DNA of 64,000 bases, from the NCBI RefSeq assembly GCF_000012645.1, contig NC_007577.1:496001-560000 (forward strand), written 5' to 3'. A program made the translations under genes and the position numbers. This stretch comes from Prochlorococcus marinus str. MIT 9312. Lineage in GTDB: Bacteria > Cyanobacteriota > Cyanobacteriia > PCC-6307 > Cyanobiaceae. Within the stretch, counting starts at the first letter, position 1. Each line of letters opens with the position of its first letter. The notes below the pieces were generated by a model. That model was not told where the DNA came from. It saw only the letters and a program-made list of their open reading frames with translations, and ran no database searches. Shown here piece by piece: positions 1-9,703 of this stretch.

Positions 1-53
1 CAATCTGAAATTTTTAATTCAGGACTTGTTTCTTTTTTCTTATTAATATTCAT
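1..53 (-). CDS. 5' end of a gene truncated by the window edge, possibly S-adenosylmethionine synthetase
   Basis: Only about 17 codons are visible (MNINKKKETSPELKISD). The ATG at 53-51 overlaps the TGA stop of the upstream S1-domain gene as ATGA, which is a typical translational-coupling arrangement and supports a real start. The last visible residues ISD would fit the start of MetK (usually SDFIFTSESVTEGHPDK), and I recall metK lying beside this S1 homologue in Prochlorococcus, but the visible part is too short to prove it. Confidence 0.4.
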   Translation of the reverse strand, partial: MNINKKKETSPELKISD

Positions 54-1264
54 TTGTCTTGATTTTTTTTGTCGAAGAGTGCTTTGGTTTTTAGTGCTCT
101 ATCAGTGGCTTCTCGCATAACTTTTTCTTTATCAATAATTAATTCTCCTGCAGAGTTCTCTAAAAGGGCTGTATTAAGACCAATTCGCCCTTTCTCAAGG
201 TCAATTTCAGATATTAAAGCTTTTATAATTTCCCCTTCTCTAAAAATTTCTCGTAAAGAACGAATCGATCCTTTTGTTAGTGAGGATTGATGAAGAAGTC
301 CACTAGCTCCACCTAAATCAATAAAGAAGCCATATGGTTTTACTGCTAAAACTTCTCCTTCAATTAATTGACCCAAGTCTAGACTCGTAAGTTTAGAGAC
401 TAATGATGCTTTCTTTTCAGAGAGAACTAATTTTCTGGATTCTGGATTCACCTCAAGGAACGCTACTTTTAGAGTTTTGCCAACAAAAGATTGATAATCT
501 TGACCATCTTCAAGTTGGGATCTTGGGATGAATCCTCTCAATCCATCTACATCACATGTAAGTCCACCTCTGTTAAATCCATTAATTAAAACGTCAATTA
601 ATTCTCCATTTTTAGCGGAATTTGAAACTTTCTCCCAACTTTGCCTGAGAATTAATGCCCTAGCGCTCACTGTTACCATCCCATCAGCATTTTGTTCTTT
701 TATAACCAAGACTTCCATTTCAAGGCCTATAGAGAATTTTTCTTTAAAGTTAGTTATGACACCCAACCCACATTCTTTTTTTGGCATATAACCAGGTGCT
801 TTCCCACCAATGTCAACATATAGGCCATCACTTTCGATTGCTATAACCTTCCCTGAAATTGTTTCTCCTGTAGCCCCAATTGGCTCATTTTCATTTAAAG
901 CCTCCAAAAAAGCACTTTCATCAAAATCGAATTCATCAACTGTTCTTTCTAATTGAAAATCTGTGTTTTGCTCAGAAAAATTAAGGGGTCTATTTAAGTT
1001 TTGTTGAGAACTATCAAAAGCTTTCGTGTTTTCATTACTGTCCTCAATTTCGTTTACTGATTCATCTTTAATTATTTGAGGTTTGATTGCGATATTTTCT
1101 TTTTTAATTTCTTCTTGCGAATTGTTTTGTTCATTCTGTATTTCTTGAGATTTTTTTTGAGTATCCTTCTTGCTTATGTGAAGTACCTGAAGAGGTTTTT
1201 TAAAATTTTTTTTATTGCCCTTTGGTTGGATATTATCTTGGGCATTTTTATTACTGACTCCCAT
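50..1264 (-). CDS. rps1b: S1 RNA-binding domain protein (ribosomal protein S1 homologue, Nbp1-like)
   Basis: A 404-residue protein. The first ~120 residues are low-complexity and rich in N, Q, K and E. Three S1-type OB folds follow: about 131-203 (starting GETISGKVIAIESDGLYVDI), 217-285 (GELIDVLINGFNRGGLTCDV) and 298-370 (GQLIEGEVLAVKPYGFFIDL). S1 folds bind single-stranded RNA, so a role on the ribosome or in mRNA handling is expected. Bacterial S1 is usually longer and has more repeats; cyanobacteria carry a main S1 plus a homologue of this kind, so this is probably the second copy. The gene is divergent from the creatininase-family gene and overlaps the next gene downstream by 4 bp. Confidence 0.85.
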   Translation of the reverse strand: MGVSNKNAQDNIQPKGNKKNFKKPLQVLHISKKDTQKKSQEIQNEQNNSQEEIKKENIAIKPQIIKDESVNEIEDSNENTKAFDSSQQNLNRPLNFSEQNTDFQLERTVDEFDFDESAFLEALNENEPIGATGETISGKVIAIESDGLYVDIGGKAPGYMPKKECGLGVITNFKEKFSIGLEMEVLVIKEQNADGMVTVSARALILRQSWEKVSNSAKNGELIDVLINGFNRGGLTCDVDGLRGFIPRSQLEDGQDYQSFVGKTLKVAFLEVNPESRKLVLSEKKASLVSKLTSLDLGQLIEGEVLAVKPYGFFIDLGGASGLLHQSSLTKGSIRSLREIFREGEIIKALISEIDLEKGRIGLNTALLENSAGELIIDKEKVMREATDRALKTKALFDKKNQDK

Positions 1265-1330
1265 CGTAGGTAAAATAAGAATAATTAATTAATAACATAC
1301 TCTAAATGTTAGTACTCAAAATTAAAATTA

Positions 1331-2119
1331 ATGAACTTTAAACCAATACCTAATAAATTTGAATATTTAAATTGGCAAGAAATTGAGAGTATTGCAAAAG
1401 ACAAAAGATCAACAGTTATTTGGCCATTCGGCGCTGTTGAGCAACATGGGCCGCATTTGCCTCTTGCTACAGATAGTATTTTTGTTGATGAAATCATTAG
1501 CGAAGTTTTTAAATTATTCTCTTCCGATATCCCATTAAAAAAACTTCCAACACAATATATTGGGTTTTCTCCAGAACATAAGGGTTTTGCTGGGACAATT
1601 TCACTTTCCTCATATTTAATAACCTCAATGATTAAGGAAGTCGGAGGTCAATTATCTGAAATGGGTTTTAAAAGATTGATATTGATTAATGGACATGGAG
1701 GTCAAATCTCACTACTAAATACAGCTGCAAGAGAGCTAAGAAGTTTTGCACCTGGGATGGCAGTATTCCCTTGTTTCTTATGGAGTGGTGTTAATGGATT
1801 AAGTGAATTGTTAACAAAAACTGAGATCGAGAATGGGCTACATGCATCCTTAGCTGAAACAAGTTTGATGCTGGCTATAAAACCAGAATTGGTAGGTGAT
1901 GAACGTCCTAATGAGGGCATTAAAGGACAGATCCCAGAAGGTTGGAGTTTAGAGGGAAATGCGCCAACTGCTTGGCTCACAAAAGACTTGAGTAAATCTG
2001 GAGTGATTGGGGATAGTAGAGGTGCAAATGAGTCCTTAGGAAAAGATTTAAAGGAATTATTGATTAATCATTGGTTCAAATTGATAATGAATCTAATGGA
2101 ATCGGATTGGCCCAATTAA
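1331..2119 (+). CDS. Creatininase-family metal-dependent amidohydrolase
   Basis: A 262-residue protein of the creatininase/MftE-like fold. Metal-site motifs are clear: GAVEQHGPHLPLATD near residues 35-50 supplies E, H and D ligands, NGHGG lies near 118-123, and a late HASLAETSLML segment near 175 supplies a Glu. Members hydrolyse cyclic or linear amides (creatinine, formamidopyrimidines, peptide C-termini); the substrate here is not deducible. It is a single gene upstream of the alkane pair, in the same direction, with about 120 bp before the ADO start and a separate -10 box in between, so co-transcription with ADO is not required. The divergent neighbour is the S1-domain gene. Confidence 0.85.
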   Translation: MNFKPIPNKFEYLNWQEIESIAKDKRSTVIWPFGAVEQHGPHLPLATDSIFVDEIISEVFKLFSSDIPLKKLPTQYIGFSPEHKGFAGTISLSSYLITSMIKEVGGQLSEMGFKRLILINGHGGQISLLNTAARELRSFAPGMAVFPCFLWSGVNGLSELLTKTEIENGLHASLAETSLMLAIKPELVGDERPNEGIKGQIPEGWSLEGNAPTAWLTKDLSKSGVIGDSRGANESLGKDLKELLINHWFKLIMNLMESDWPN

Positions 2120-2192
2120 ATTGAAATAAATTTAAGTTGAAAAATGTGACTTAACAATTGAAAATATTTTCATGATATTTAAATAAACTCAC

Positions 2193-2198
2193 TATAAT
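2193..2198 (+). promoter_or_regulatory. Candidate -10 box (TATAAT) for the ADO gene
   Basis: A consensus TATAAT lies 39 bp before the preferred ADO start. Transcription would begin near 2205, leaving a leader of about 33 nt. No clear -35 is visible, which is common in this AT-rich lineage. Confidence 0.5.
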
Positions 2199-2237
2199 CA
2201 TGTAATATTCATGCATAATGAGCTAAAGATTACTGAC

Positions 2238-2966
2238 ATGCAAACTCTAGAAACAAATACAAAAACTACTGAAGAATCCATAGACACGAATTCTTTGAAT
2301 CTTCCCGACTTTACAACAGATTCCTATAAGGATGCATATAGCAGAATAAATGCAATTGTTATAGAGGGAGAGCAAGAGGCTCATGATAATTACATTTCAA
2401 TAGCAACGTTAATACCAAATGAGTTAGAAGAATTAACTAAGTTGGCGAGAATGGAACTCAAGCATAAAAAAGGATTTACTGCTTGTGGAAGAAATTTAGG
2501 AGTAGATGCTGATATGGTATTCGCAAAAAAATTCTTTTCTAAATTGCATGGTAATTTTCAAATTGCTTTAGAAAAAGGAAATTTAACAACTTGTCTTCTG
2601 ATACAAGCTATTTTAATTGAAGCTTTTGCTATATCTGCTTATAACGTTTACATAAGAGTTGCTGATCCTTTTGCAAAAAAAATAACAGAGGGAGTGGTTA
2701 AAGATGAATATCTCCATCTAAATTACGGCCAAGAGTGGCTTAAAAAGAATTTATCTACTTGTAAAGAAGAATTAATGGAAGCCAATAAGGTTAACCTTCC
2801 CTTAATTAAAAAGATGTTAGATGAAGTAGCAGAAGATGCATCAGTTTTGGCTATGGATAGAGAAGAGTTAATGGAAGAATTTATGATTGCTTACCAAGAC
2901 ACTCTTCTAGAAATAGGTCTTGATAATAGAGAAATTGCAAGAATGGCTATGGCAGCGATTGTTTAA
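2238..2966 (+). CDS. ado: Aldehyde-deformylating oxygenase (alkane synthase)
   Basis: A ferritin-like di-iron enzyme that converts fatty aldehydes, made by the adjacent acyl-ACP reductase, into alkanes plus formate. I chose the internal ATG (protein MQTLE..., 242 aa) over the in-frame ATG at 2211. It matches the family start, sits ~33 nt after the probable transcription start, and places the di-iron ligands at E45, E73, H76, E128, E157 and H160, the numbering I recall for the characterised Prochlorococcus enzyme. The ligand motifs EGEQEAHDNY, RMELKHKKG, LIEAF and KDEYLHLNYG are all intact. It precedes the reductase by about 110 bp on the same strand. Confidence 0.96.
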   Translation: MQTLETNTKTTEESIDTNSLNLPDFTTDSYKDAYSRINAIVIEGEQEAHDNYISIATLIPNELEELTKLARMELKHKKGFTACGRNLGVDADMVFAKKFFSKLHGNFQIALEKGNLTTCLLIQAILIEAFAISAYNVYIRVADPFAKKITEGVVKDEYLHLNYGQEWLKKNLSTCKEELMEANKVNLPLIKKMLDEVAEDASVLAMDREELMEEFMIAYQDTLLEIGLDNREIARMAMAAIV

Positions 2967-3075
2967 TAATATTTCTAATTAACTAAGCATTCTAATAATT
3001 TATCATTTCTAAATTAAATACATACCTCTATGCTATTGTTCATAACATTGTATAGAAACCATTAATAAATTTTCA

Positions 3076-4116
3076 ATGTTTGGGTTAATAGGCCACTCAA
3101 CTAGTTTTGAAGATGCAAAAAGAAAAGCTTCATTACTAGGCTTTGATCATATTGCTGATGGTGATCTAGATGTTTGGTGTACAGCCCCTCCTCAATTGGT
3201 TGAAAATGTAGAAGTTAAGAGTGCTACTGGAATATCTATTGAAGGTTCTTATATAGATTCTTGCTTTGTTCCTGAAATGCTTTCTAGGTTTAAAACCGCA
3301 AGAAGAAAAGTATTAAATGCTATGGAATTAGCTCAGAAAAAAGGGATTAACATTACGGCTTTAGGAGGATTTACTTCTATTATTTTCGAAAATTTTAATC
3401 TTCTTCAACATAAACAAATTAGAAATACTTCATTAGAGTGGGAAAGGTTTACTACAGGTAATACACACACTGCCTGGGTTATTTGTAGGCAACTAGAAAT
3501 AAATGCTCCTCGCATAGGGATAGATCTTAAAACTGCAACTGTTGCTGTTATTGGTGCTACAGGTGATATAGGAAGTGCTGTTTGTAGGTGGCTTGTCAAT
3601 AAAACTGGTATTTCAGAACTTCTTATGGTGGCTAGACAACAACAACCATTAACTCTATTACAGAAAGAATTAGATGGTGGCACTATAAAAAGTTTAGATG
3701 AAGCATTGCCTCAAGCGGATATTGTTGTATGGGTTGCAAGTATGCCTAAAACGATTGAAATTGAAATTGAAAACTTAAAAAAACCATGTTTAATGATTGA
3801 TGGTGGATACCCTAAAAATCTTGATGAGAAATTTAAAGGTAAAAATATTCATGTTTTAAAAGGAGGTATAGTAGAGTTTTTCAATGATATTGGCTGGAAT
3901 ATGATGGAACTTGCAGAAATGCAGAACCCTCAGAGAGAGATGTTTGCTTGCTTTGCAGAAGCTATGATTTTAGAATTTGAAAAGTGTCATACCAACTTTA
4001 GTTGGGGAAGGAATAACATTTCTCTTGAAAAAATGGAATTTATTGGAGCAGCTTCTTTGAAACATGGTTTTTCTGCGATTGGACTTGATAAACAGCCTAA
4101 AGTATTGACTGTTTGA
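3076..4116 (+). CDS. aar: Long-chain acyl-[acyl-carrier-protein] reductase
   Basis: A 346-residue NADPH-dependent reductase that turns fatty acyl-ACP into the aldehyde used by ADO. An N-terminal region ([14 protein letters not shown]) is followed by a Rossmann nucleotide site GATGDIG at 160-166. The probable catalytic cysteine is C292 in the MFACFAEAM segment, equivalent to the acyl-thioester cysteine of the family (C294 in Synechococcus elongatus numbering, from memory). Length is normal. It ends 4 bp before accA, so the alkane branch is directly joined to the gene for malonyl-CoA supply. Confidence 0.96.
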   Translation: MFGLIGHSTSFEDAKRKASLLGFDHIADGDLDVWCTAPPQLVENVEVKSATGISIEGSYIDSCFVPEMLSRFKTARRKVLNAMELAQKKGINITALGGFTSIIFENFNLLQHKQIRNTSLEWERFTTGNTHTAWVICRQLEINAPRIGIDLKTATVAVIGATGDIGSAVCRWLVNKTGISELLMVARQQQPLTLLQKELDGGTIKSLDEALPQADIVVWVASMPKTIEIEIENLKKPCLMIDGGYPKNLDEKFKGKNIHVLKGGIVEFFNDIGWNMMELAEMQNPQREMFACFAEAMILEFEKCHTNFSWGRNNISLEKMEFIGAASLKHGFSAIGLDKQPKVLTV

Positions 4117-4120
4117 AATT

Positions 4121-5128
4121 ATGGCTAAACGTTACCTACTTGATTTTGAAAAGCCTCTTGTTGAACTTGAGAAACAGATAGAGCAAATTAAAGAATTAGC
4201 TCGAGATTCAGAAGTGGATGTTAGTCAACAGCTTCTGCAGCTTGAAACCTTGGCAACTAGGAGAAGAGAAGAGATATTTAAATCACTAACGCCTGCACAA
4301 AAGATTCAGGTGGCTAGACATCCTCAAAGACCTAGCACTTTAGACTTTGTTCAAATGTTTTGTGATGACTGGATCGAATTACATGGAGATAGAAATGGAG
4401 GCGATGATATGGCACTAATTGGAGGTATAGGTTCGATAAATAATCGACCAGTGTTGATGTTGGGGCATCAGAAAGGAAGAGATACTAAAGAAAATGTTGT
4501 AAGAAACTTTGGAATGGCAAAGCCAGGAGGTTATAGAAAAGCGCTTAGATTAATGCAGCATGCAGATAGATTTTCTTTGCCAATTCTTACATTTATTGAC
4601 ACTCCTGGAGCCTATGCAGGTTTAACAGCTGAAGAGCAGGGACAAGGGGAAGCGATTGCAAGAAACTTAAGGGAGATGTTTGGTTTGACAGTCCCTATTG
4701 TGGCTACTGTTATTGGAGAAGGTGGTTCTGGAGGCGCACTTGGAATAGGTGTTGCTGATAGGTTACTAATGTTTGAACACAGTGTTTATACAGTTGCTAG
4801 TCCAGAAGCATGTGCATCAATTTTATGGAGAGATGCTGCAAAGGCTCCTGAAGCAGCATCAGCACTTAAAATTACAGGTAAAGATTTACTTAAATTGGGG
4901 ATAATAGATGAAGTATTACCAGAACCTTCGGGTGGAAACAATTGGGCTCCTTTAGATGCTGGCAATACACTAAAGGAGGCTATTGAGAAACACCTTGATA
5001 CTCTACTGCAAATGACTAAAGATGAACTCATTGAGGAAAGATATAAAAAATTTAGGGTTTTAGGTAAATTTATCGAAGCAAATAATATTGAAGAGATTTA
5101 TAGTGAAATCCCCCCCCAATCTGAATAA
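4121..5128 (+). CDS. accA: Acetyl-CoA carboxylase carboxyltransferase subunit alpha
   Basis: The 335-residue alpha subunit of the carboxyltransferase half of acetyl-CoA carboxylase, which makes malonyl-CoA for fatty-acid synthesis in the cytosol. An N-terminal helical segment (about 1-80) precedes the crotonase-like core with [41 protein letters not shown] and [20 protein letters not shown], the oxyanion and CoA-binding loops of AccA. It follows aar by 4 bp, and its 3' end overlaps the next SDR gene by ~26 bp. The overlap contains a run of eight C residues (5110-5117) read in both frames. Confidence 0.97.
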   Translation: MAKRYLLDFEKPLVELEKQIEQIKELARDSEVDVSQQLLQLETLATRRREEIFKSLTPAQKIQVARHPQRPSTLDFVQMFCDDWIELHGDRNGGDDMALIGGIGSINNRPVLMLGHQKGRDTKENVVRNFGMAKPGGYRKALRLMQHADRFSLPILTFIDTPGAYAGLTAEEQGQGEAIARNLREMFGLTVPIVATVIGEGGSGGALGIGVADRLLMFEHSVYTVASPEACASILWRDAAKAPEAASALKITGKDLLKLGIIDEVLPEPSGGNNWAPLDAGNTLKEAIEKHLDTLLQMTKDELIEERYKKFRVLGKFIEANNIEEIYSEIPPQSE

Positions 5129-5837
5129 ATTGAAACTAGCTTTTATAACAGGTGCTACGAAAGGTATTGGTAGATCTACCGCAATTACTTTTGCTAAAGC
5201 TGGTTGGGATTTAATTCTACTTTCCAGGAATATGGATTTATTGGAGAAACTAAAGAGTGAATTATTGACTACTAAATCAAAAATTAGCCTGGTTAAATGT
5301 GATTTAGCTAATCCTATAGGAATAGAGAATTGTGTTGGAGAAGCAATTGAGAAATATGGTTGCCCTTCAGTCTTGATAAATAATGCCGGTTGCGCATTTA
5401 ATGGGTCTTTAGTTGAAATGGATTTTGGGCAATGGGAACAAACAATTCAAATAAACCTTACGAGTGTTTTTCAAATTTGCAGCTCAATAATCCCTCAAAT
5501 GAGAAAAAATGGTGGTTTAGTAATTAATGTTAGTAGTCATGCCTCTTATAATGCTTTCCCTCAATGGGGTGCATATTGTATTTCAAAATCTGCACTCACC
5601 ATGTTTACTAAATGCTTGAGGGAAGAGGAGAGATCCAATTCAATAAGAGCATGCACAATAACTTTAGGTTCAGTAAATACTCCTCTTTGGGACTCCGAAT
5701 CAATTAATTCTGATTTTGATAGAACTTCTATGCTCTCCTCAAATAAGGTATCAGATACTATTCTTTATATGGCACAACAACCCGAGTCACAATTGATTGA
5801 AGACTTAACTTTGATGCCTTCTGGAGGTGCTTTTTGA
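5103..5837 (+). CDS. Short-chain dehydrogenase/reductase (SDR)
   Basis: A classical SDR of about 244 aa. The nucleotide-binding motif TGATKGIG is near the N-terminus, NNAG lies in the middle, and the catalytic Ser (NVSSHAS) and YxxxK (YCISK) are intact. I chose the GTG at 5103, which has GAAGAG about 9 nt upstream; a TTG at 5088 is an alternative. The gene overlaps the accA 3' end. Substrate unknown. Proximity to accA/aar makes a role with fatty acyl or aldehyde intermediates possible, but FabG itself is normally elsewhere, so this is inference only. Confidence 0.85.
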   Translation: MKSPPNLNKLKLAFITGATKGIGRSTAITFAKAGWDLILLSRNMDLLEKLKSELLTTKSKISLVKCDLANPIGIENCVGEAIEKYGCPSVLINNAGCAFNGSLVEMDFGQWEQTIQINLTSVFQICSSIIPQMRKNGGLVINVSSHASYNAFPQWGAYCISKSALTMFTKCLREEERSNSIRACTITLGSVNTPLWDSESINSDFDRTSMLSSNKVSDTILYMAQQPESQLIEDLTLMPSGGAF

Positions 5838-5916
5838 AAATTCTATTTATCTTTTTAATCTTTAAAAGGTGATTTTTTTTAGGACTATTTGAACCCGATT
5901 GAACAAGAGAATGTGA

Positions 5917-5922
5917 TATAGT
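5917..5922 (+). promoter_or_regulatory. Candidate -10 box (TATAGT) for folE
   Basis: TATAGT lies in the 153-bp spacer before folE. It would give a leader of about 60 nt. No -35 at standard spacing; TTGAAC copies occur nearby but at 12 and 22 nt. Confidence 0.3.
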
Positions 5923-5990
5923 GTATAAGCAATTAAGCTTTTGGAAGATACAGTAAATTAAGTTGCATACAATTTTCTGTTTAAAATTTT

Positions 5991-6731
5991 ATGACCTCTA
6001 CATTACCCAACGATAATATTAGAAACTTTGATGACCAGATTACTAATAAACTAATCTCTGAAATTATCAGAGACAGAATTAAGAATTCTGGGACAAGATT
6101 CAGTGCAAATGATAACATTGCAGACTTTATAAATCCTGGAGAATTAGAAATTCTAGAAAAAGAAGTAGCCTCCAGAGTTAAAGACCTCCTTAAGTCCTTA
6201 GTAATAGATGTTGAAAATGATCATAATACTCAAGAGACTGCAGAAAGAGTCTCAAAGATGTATTTAAATGAAGTTTTTAAAGGGAGATATCATGAACAAC
6301 CCAAAGTTACAAGTTTTCCAAACGATAAGAATCTTGATGAGATTTATACTGTAGGCCCTATTTCAGTAAGATCTGCATGTTCACATCATTTGGTCCCAAT
6401 TCTTGGGGAGTGTTGGATAGGCATTAAACCTGGGAATAAAGTTATAGGGCTCTCAAAATTTGCAAGAGTCGCTGATTGGGTTTTTTCAAGACCTCATATT
6501 CAAGAAGAAGCTGTAATGATACTCGCAGATGAAATTGAAAAATTGTGTGAACCTAAAGGTTTAGGTATTATTGTGAAGGCCCAACACTATTGTATGAAAT
6601 GGAGGGGAGTTAAAGAACCAAATACAAGTATGATTAATTCTGTAGTAAGAGGCGACTTTAGGCATGACTTAAGTTTAAAACAAGAATTTTTTGAACTTGT
6701 AAAACAGCAATCTGCAACTAATAACTACTAA
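5991..6731 (+). CDS. folE: GTP cyclohydrolase I
   Basis: A 246-residue enzyme that opens GTP to dihydroneopterin triphosphate, the first step of folate and pterin synthesis. The zinc and catalytic motif SACSHHLVPILGECWIG and the substrate-loop motif VIGLSKFARVADWV are present. The third zinc-cysteine segment reads HYCMKWRGVK. The N-terminal ~60 residues are a variable extension. It overlaps the convergent trpF gene by 4 bp at the stop codons. Another folate gene (folB) and a PTPS-like gene lie elsewhere in the window. Confidence 0.96.
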   Translation: MTSTLPNDNIRNFDDQITNKLISEIIRDRIKNSGTRFSANDNIADFINPGELEILEKEVASRVKDLLKSLVIDVENDHNTQETAERVSKMYLNEVFKGRYHEQPKVTSFPNDKNLDEIYTVGPISVRSACSHHLVPILGECWIGIKPGNKVIGLSKFARVADWVFSRPHIQEEAVMILADEIEKLCEPKGLGIIVKAQHYCMKWRGVKEPNTSMINSVVRGDFRHDLSLKQEFFELVKQQSATNNY

Positions 6732-7384
6732 TTCTTTTTTAAAAACTTAATTAGGGCCCCTGTTTTTTCTAGATCTTTCAAGCCTGGAGATATTTCAATA
6801 CTGCTTGAAATGTCTAGTCCATCTGGTTTGATGTCAGTTAAAATTTCATCAATCCATTCAGTTGATATTCCGCCTGCTAGCCACCAAGGTTTACTAAATT
6901 GGAGATTCTCTAGATAAATAGTTTTTATTTTTTTCCCTGAACCCCCATAAGTTTCTTTATTCCATGAATCAAGTAGTATCGCATCTACAAAATCTTCAAA
7001 AGGTTTTATTTGATCCAAGTCCTTTTTAGTTTTTATTCTGAAGGCCTTCCATATTCCAATATTTGGAATTTTTTCCCTTAACCTTTTGCAGTAATCAATA
7101 TCCTCATCTCCATGTAATTGAATTATAGTTTCACTAGGGTTTCCTAAGAAATTTTTAATAATTAAATCTATAGAACAATTTTGGACAACAGATACCCTCT
7201 CGATTTTTGGGTAAAAACTTTCTAATGTTTTAAAAATTTTCTTCTTTTTTACAGCTGATACATACCTTGGTGACTCTTCAACCGCAATAATTCCGATAGC
7301 ATGAGCTCCTAATTTGGCGACTTGAAGAGCTTGTTCTTCAGACGTGAGTCCGCAAATTTTAACTAAAGTGTTAGTCTTGGGCAT
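6728..7384 (-). CDS. trpF: Phosphoribosylanthranilate isomerase
   Basis: A 218-residue TIM-barrel enzyme for the third step of tryptophan synthesis. Visible motifs are VKICGLTSEEQA with the catalytic Cys near residue 11, IIQLHGDE, ILLDSWNKETYGGSG near the catalytic Asp, and LAGGIS followed by GLDISSSIE for phosphate binding and the C-terminal strand. The usual GLD(V/I)SSG(V/I)E reads GLDISSSIE here, with Ser in place of Gly. Single gene, divergent from the M50 peptidase, with a 55-bp spacer. Confidence 0.93.
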   Translation of the reverse strand: MPKTNTLVKICGLTSEEQALQVAKLGAHAIGIIAVEESPRYVSAVKKKKIFKTLESFYPKIERVSVVQNCSIDLIIKNFLGNPSETIIQLHGDEDIDYCKRLREKIPNIGIWKAFRIKTKKDLDQIKPFEDFVDAILLDSWNKETYGGSGKKIKTIYLENLQFSKPWWLAGGISTEWIDEILTDIKPDGLDISSSIEISPGLKDLEKTGALIKFLKKN

Positions 7385-7439
7385 ATCGTTATCCAGTATG
7401 TAAAATTAATATTATTGCTAAATATAGCGGAGATTATTT

Positions 7440-8663
7440 TTGAGAAGTTGGCAAATTTTTAAAATATGGGGAATTCCCTTCAGAATTCATCCTTATTGGT
7501 TTGCAATTCTCTTTTTATTCTCATGGAGTATTAGTAATCAGGTTAATTTTACCTCAGGCGATATTTACAATACTAAAGAGGCTTGGATTATTGGATTTTC
7601 TACATCTTTTTTATTATTATCTTCAATTATTTCTCATGAGGTTTTACATACCTTTGTTTCCCTAAATCAGGGTGTAAAAATTAGAAAAATCACTTTTTAT
7701 TTTCTAGGGGCAATTTTACACACAGATAAGTATTGTCAAACTGCTTTGGGGAATATAAAAATTGCAATCGTTAGACCTCTATTATGTTTCGCTACAGCAT
7801 TTATTCTACTTTTAATTAGCAATTACAGTACATCTCAAGAAATAATAGCTATCAATATAATTTCTAGAGTAGGTATATTAAATTTATTCTTAGGCTTCTT
7901 AAATTTAATTCCAATTGGTTCTTTAGATGGGGGGAATTTATTAAAAAGTATTATTTGGCATTTCTCAGGGAGTAAAAATAAAGGAAGAGATTTCCTCAAT
8001 AAAGTAAATTTATCTTTATCTTTTTTAGTTCTAATATTTGGCATAATTTGTTTATTTAGATTTAATTTTTATTATGGTTTTATTCTTTCTTTTTTAGGTT
8101 TGTTAGGCGTTAATTCTTCAAAATCAGAAAGTCAATTTTTTAAAATTGAAAACATCCTTAAATTTAGTAAAGTTTCTGAGCTTAAATTAAAGCCATTGAG
8201 AAAAATTGAATTCGATTCTAATTTCTCAGAATTTAACACAAAAATAAAAGATAAAAAGGATGCAGCAGATAAATATTTCTTTGTTGCAAATACTGGTAGA
8301 TGGACCGGTTTTGTTGATGAGAATATTTTAAAAACTGTAACTATAAAAAAATGGGAGCGGAATTTTGTTGGGGATTTTCAGAAACCAATAAACAGTTTTG
8401 CGAATATCTATAGTAATGAAAAATTATGGAAAACTATAGAAAGACTTGAAGACACTAGTGAAGGTTTTTTATTGGTACTCAATGCTGCAGATATCCCTTT
8501 GGGGATAATTGATAGGTCTAAAATTGGATACTTTATATTGAATAAATTAGGTTTTAATTTGCCTTTAGAGATTGTTAACAAATTAAATTATAAAAATCAG
8601 TATCCTTTGGGAATTGAATTGCCAAGAATAGTTAATTTAATGAAGCAGAAAGGAGATCTTTAA
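7440..8663 (+). CDS. Site-2-protease-like M50 membrane metallopeptidase with C-terminal CBS-like region
   Basis: A 407-residue membrane protease. The N-terminal half has about five to six membrane segments with the zinc motif HEVLH at 66-70 and the second metal motif NLIPIGSLDGGN near 158-169. The C-terminal half (about 255-400) is soluble and resembles a pair of CBS modules, which in this subfamily may sense ligands. The family cuts membrane-embedded regulators. The TTG start is supported by GGAG at 7429-7432, 7 nt upstream, and by the conserved MRSWQIFKIWGIPF opening. Substrate unknown. Confidence 0.88.
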   Translation: MRSWQIFKIWGIPFRIHPYWFAILFLFSWSISNQVNFTSGDIYNTKEAWIIGFSTSFLLLSSIISHEVLHTFVSLNQGVKIRKITFYFLGAILHTDKYCQTALGNIKIAIVRPLLCFATAFILLLISNYSTSQEIIAINIISRVGILNLFLGFLNLIPIGSLDGGNLLKSIIWHFSGSKNKGRDFLNKVNLSLSFLVLIFGIICLFRFNFYYGFILSFLGLLGVNSSKSESQFFKIENILKFSKVSELKLKPLRKIEFDSNFSEFNTKIKDKKDAADKYFFVANTGRWTGFVDENILKTVTIKKWERNFVGDFQKPINSFANIYSNEKLWKTIERLEDTSEGFLLVLNAADIPLGIIDRSKIGYFILNKLGFNLPLEIVNKLNYKNQYPLGIELPRIVNLMKQKGDL

Positions 8664-8692
8664 GAATTGGTGTCATGAAAATTTTCAATATT

Positions 8693-9379
8693 TTAATTAT
8701 CAATGGCAACATTTTTGAATCTTATATTAGATTTATTCTCTAGGAATGAATTTCTTAAATGATGAACTATTTCATCATTTGTAAGATCTAGATTTAATTT
8801 AGGTGGAGCTTCTTCTTGAAATAATTTTAACCATAAATCTTTTGAGGGATTTGTTTGAATCTCTCCATGCTGAAGGAAGGCACCTTTTTTTCGATATTGT
8901 GCACTTCCTACTCTCTTGAACCCATCCTGATCAACTAAATCAGAAATTAATTTACTCCCAAAACAATTAGTTGCTATTGGCGATTTTCGTAATTTGCCAT
9001 TTTGTAACTTTAGACCTAATTCTCGAAAACTCTTAATTAACCATTTGTTAACCAGTTCATAACTTAGTATTTTATAGTGACTTTTTTTAAATGTTAATGC
9101 ATATGTTATTCCTCCCGAATGCAAAACAGCTCCCCCTCCAGAGGGACGTCTTACAATGTTAATTTCCTTATTAAATAATAATTTTTCCCAATGAGGAGGA
9201 ATTTCCTTTTGGTGATAGCCAATTGAAAGCCAATCCCCAGTCCAATAGTAGAATCTTAATGTGAAAATGATTTCAGGATTAGAAATTGTCTGATTTAAAG
9301 AATTTAAATCTAAAGCCATTTGATCAAATCCAGGTAAATTATTTGTTGAAAAAATTAAAGCTTGATTTTCTATTCCCAA
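8693..9379 (-). CDS. Lipoate-protein ligase A / biotin-lipoate ligase family protein
   Basis: About 228 residues with the BPL/LPL catalytic fold. The lipoyl-AMP binding loop RRPSGGGAVLHSGG and the following ITYALTF strand are clear, and GSAQYRKKGAFLQHGEI contains the conserved Lys-Gly-Ala region. It would attach lipoate or a related acid (possibly octanoate or biotin) to a carrier protein such as a 2-oxoacid dehydrogenase E2 or GcvH. The start is uncertain: the TTG at 9379 has no good ribosome site and the frame stays open upstream to about 9433 without an ATG. Convergent with the M50 gene. Confidence 0.8.
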   Translation of the reverse strand: MGIENQALIFSTNNLPGFDQMALDLNSLNQTISNPEIIFTLRFYYWTGDWLSIGYHQKEIPPHWEKLLFNKEINIVRRPSGGGAVLHSGGITYALTFKKSHYKILSYELVNKWLIKSFRELGLKLQNGKLRKSPIATNCFGSKLISDLVDQDGFKRVGSAQYRKKGAFLQHGEIQTNPSKDLWLKLFQEEAPPKLNLDLTNDEIVHHLRNSFLENKSNIRFKNVAIDN

Positions 9380-9517
9380 AATTAAATTTGCTGGTCTATT
9401 TATAATAATTTTTAATAAATTTTTTCTTTCAATTTATTAATTACGTAACATCATTTTGTAATAGTGTGTCAAATTCCCTCTTTTAGGTGGAGAATAAAGG
9501 AAATATTTTTTTTACCT

Positions 9518-9622
9518 ATGGAGCCAACTCAAACAATAAATTTAATTGCACTAAGCCTAATAGTAGTTGTGCATGCAGGTGTTTTAGCATTAAGACTAGG
9601 TATTAGTTTAGGTAGAAACTAA
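9518..9622 (+). CDS. psaM: Photosystem I subunit XII
   Basis: A 34-residue single-span membrane protein ([20 protein letters not shown]...) ending [10 protein letters not shown]. Length and sequence match PsaM, a small subunit at the trimer interface of cyanobacterial photosystem I. It is a stand-alone gene in the 325-bp gap between the lipoate ligase and the unknown gene at 9704, immediately ahead of the chlorophyll-synthesis block. Confidence 0.93.
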   Translation: MEPTQTINLIALSLIVVVHAGVLALRLGISLGRN

Positions 9623-9703
9623 ATTAATTAGAAAATATAAATTTTTAAGGTAATAATATAACAAGACTGAATTTACCTATTCAGTAAATATACCAAGAAA
9701 AAT

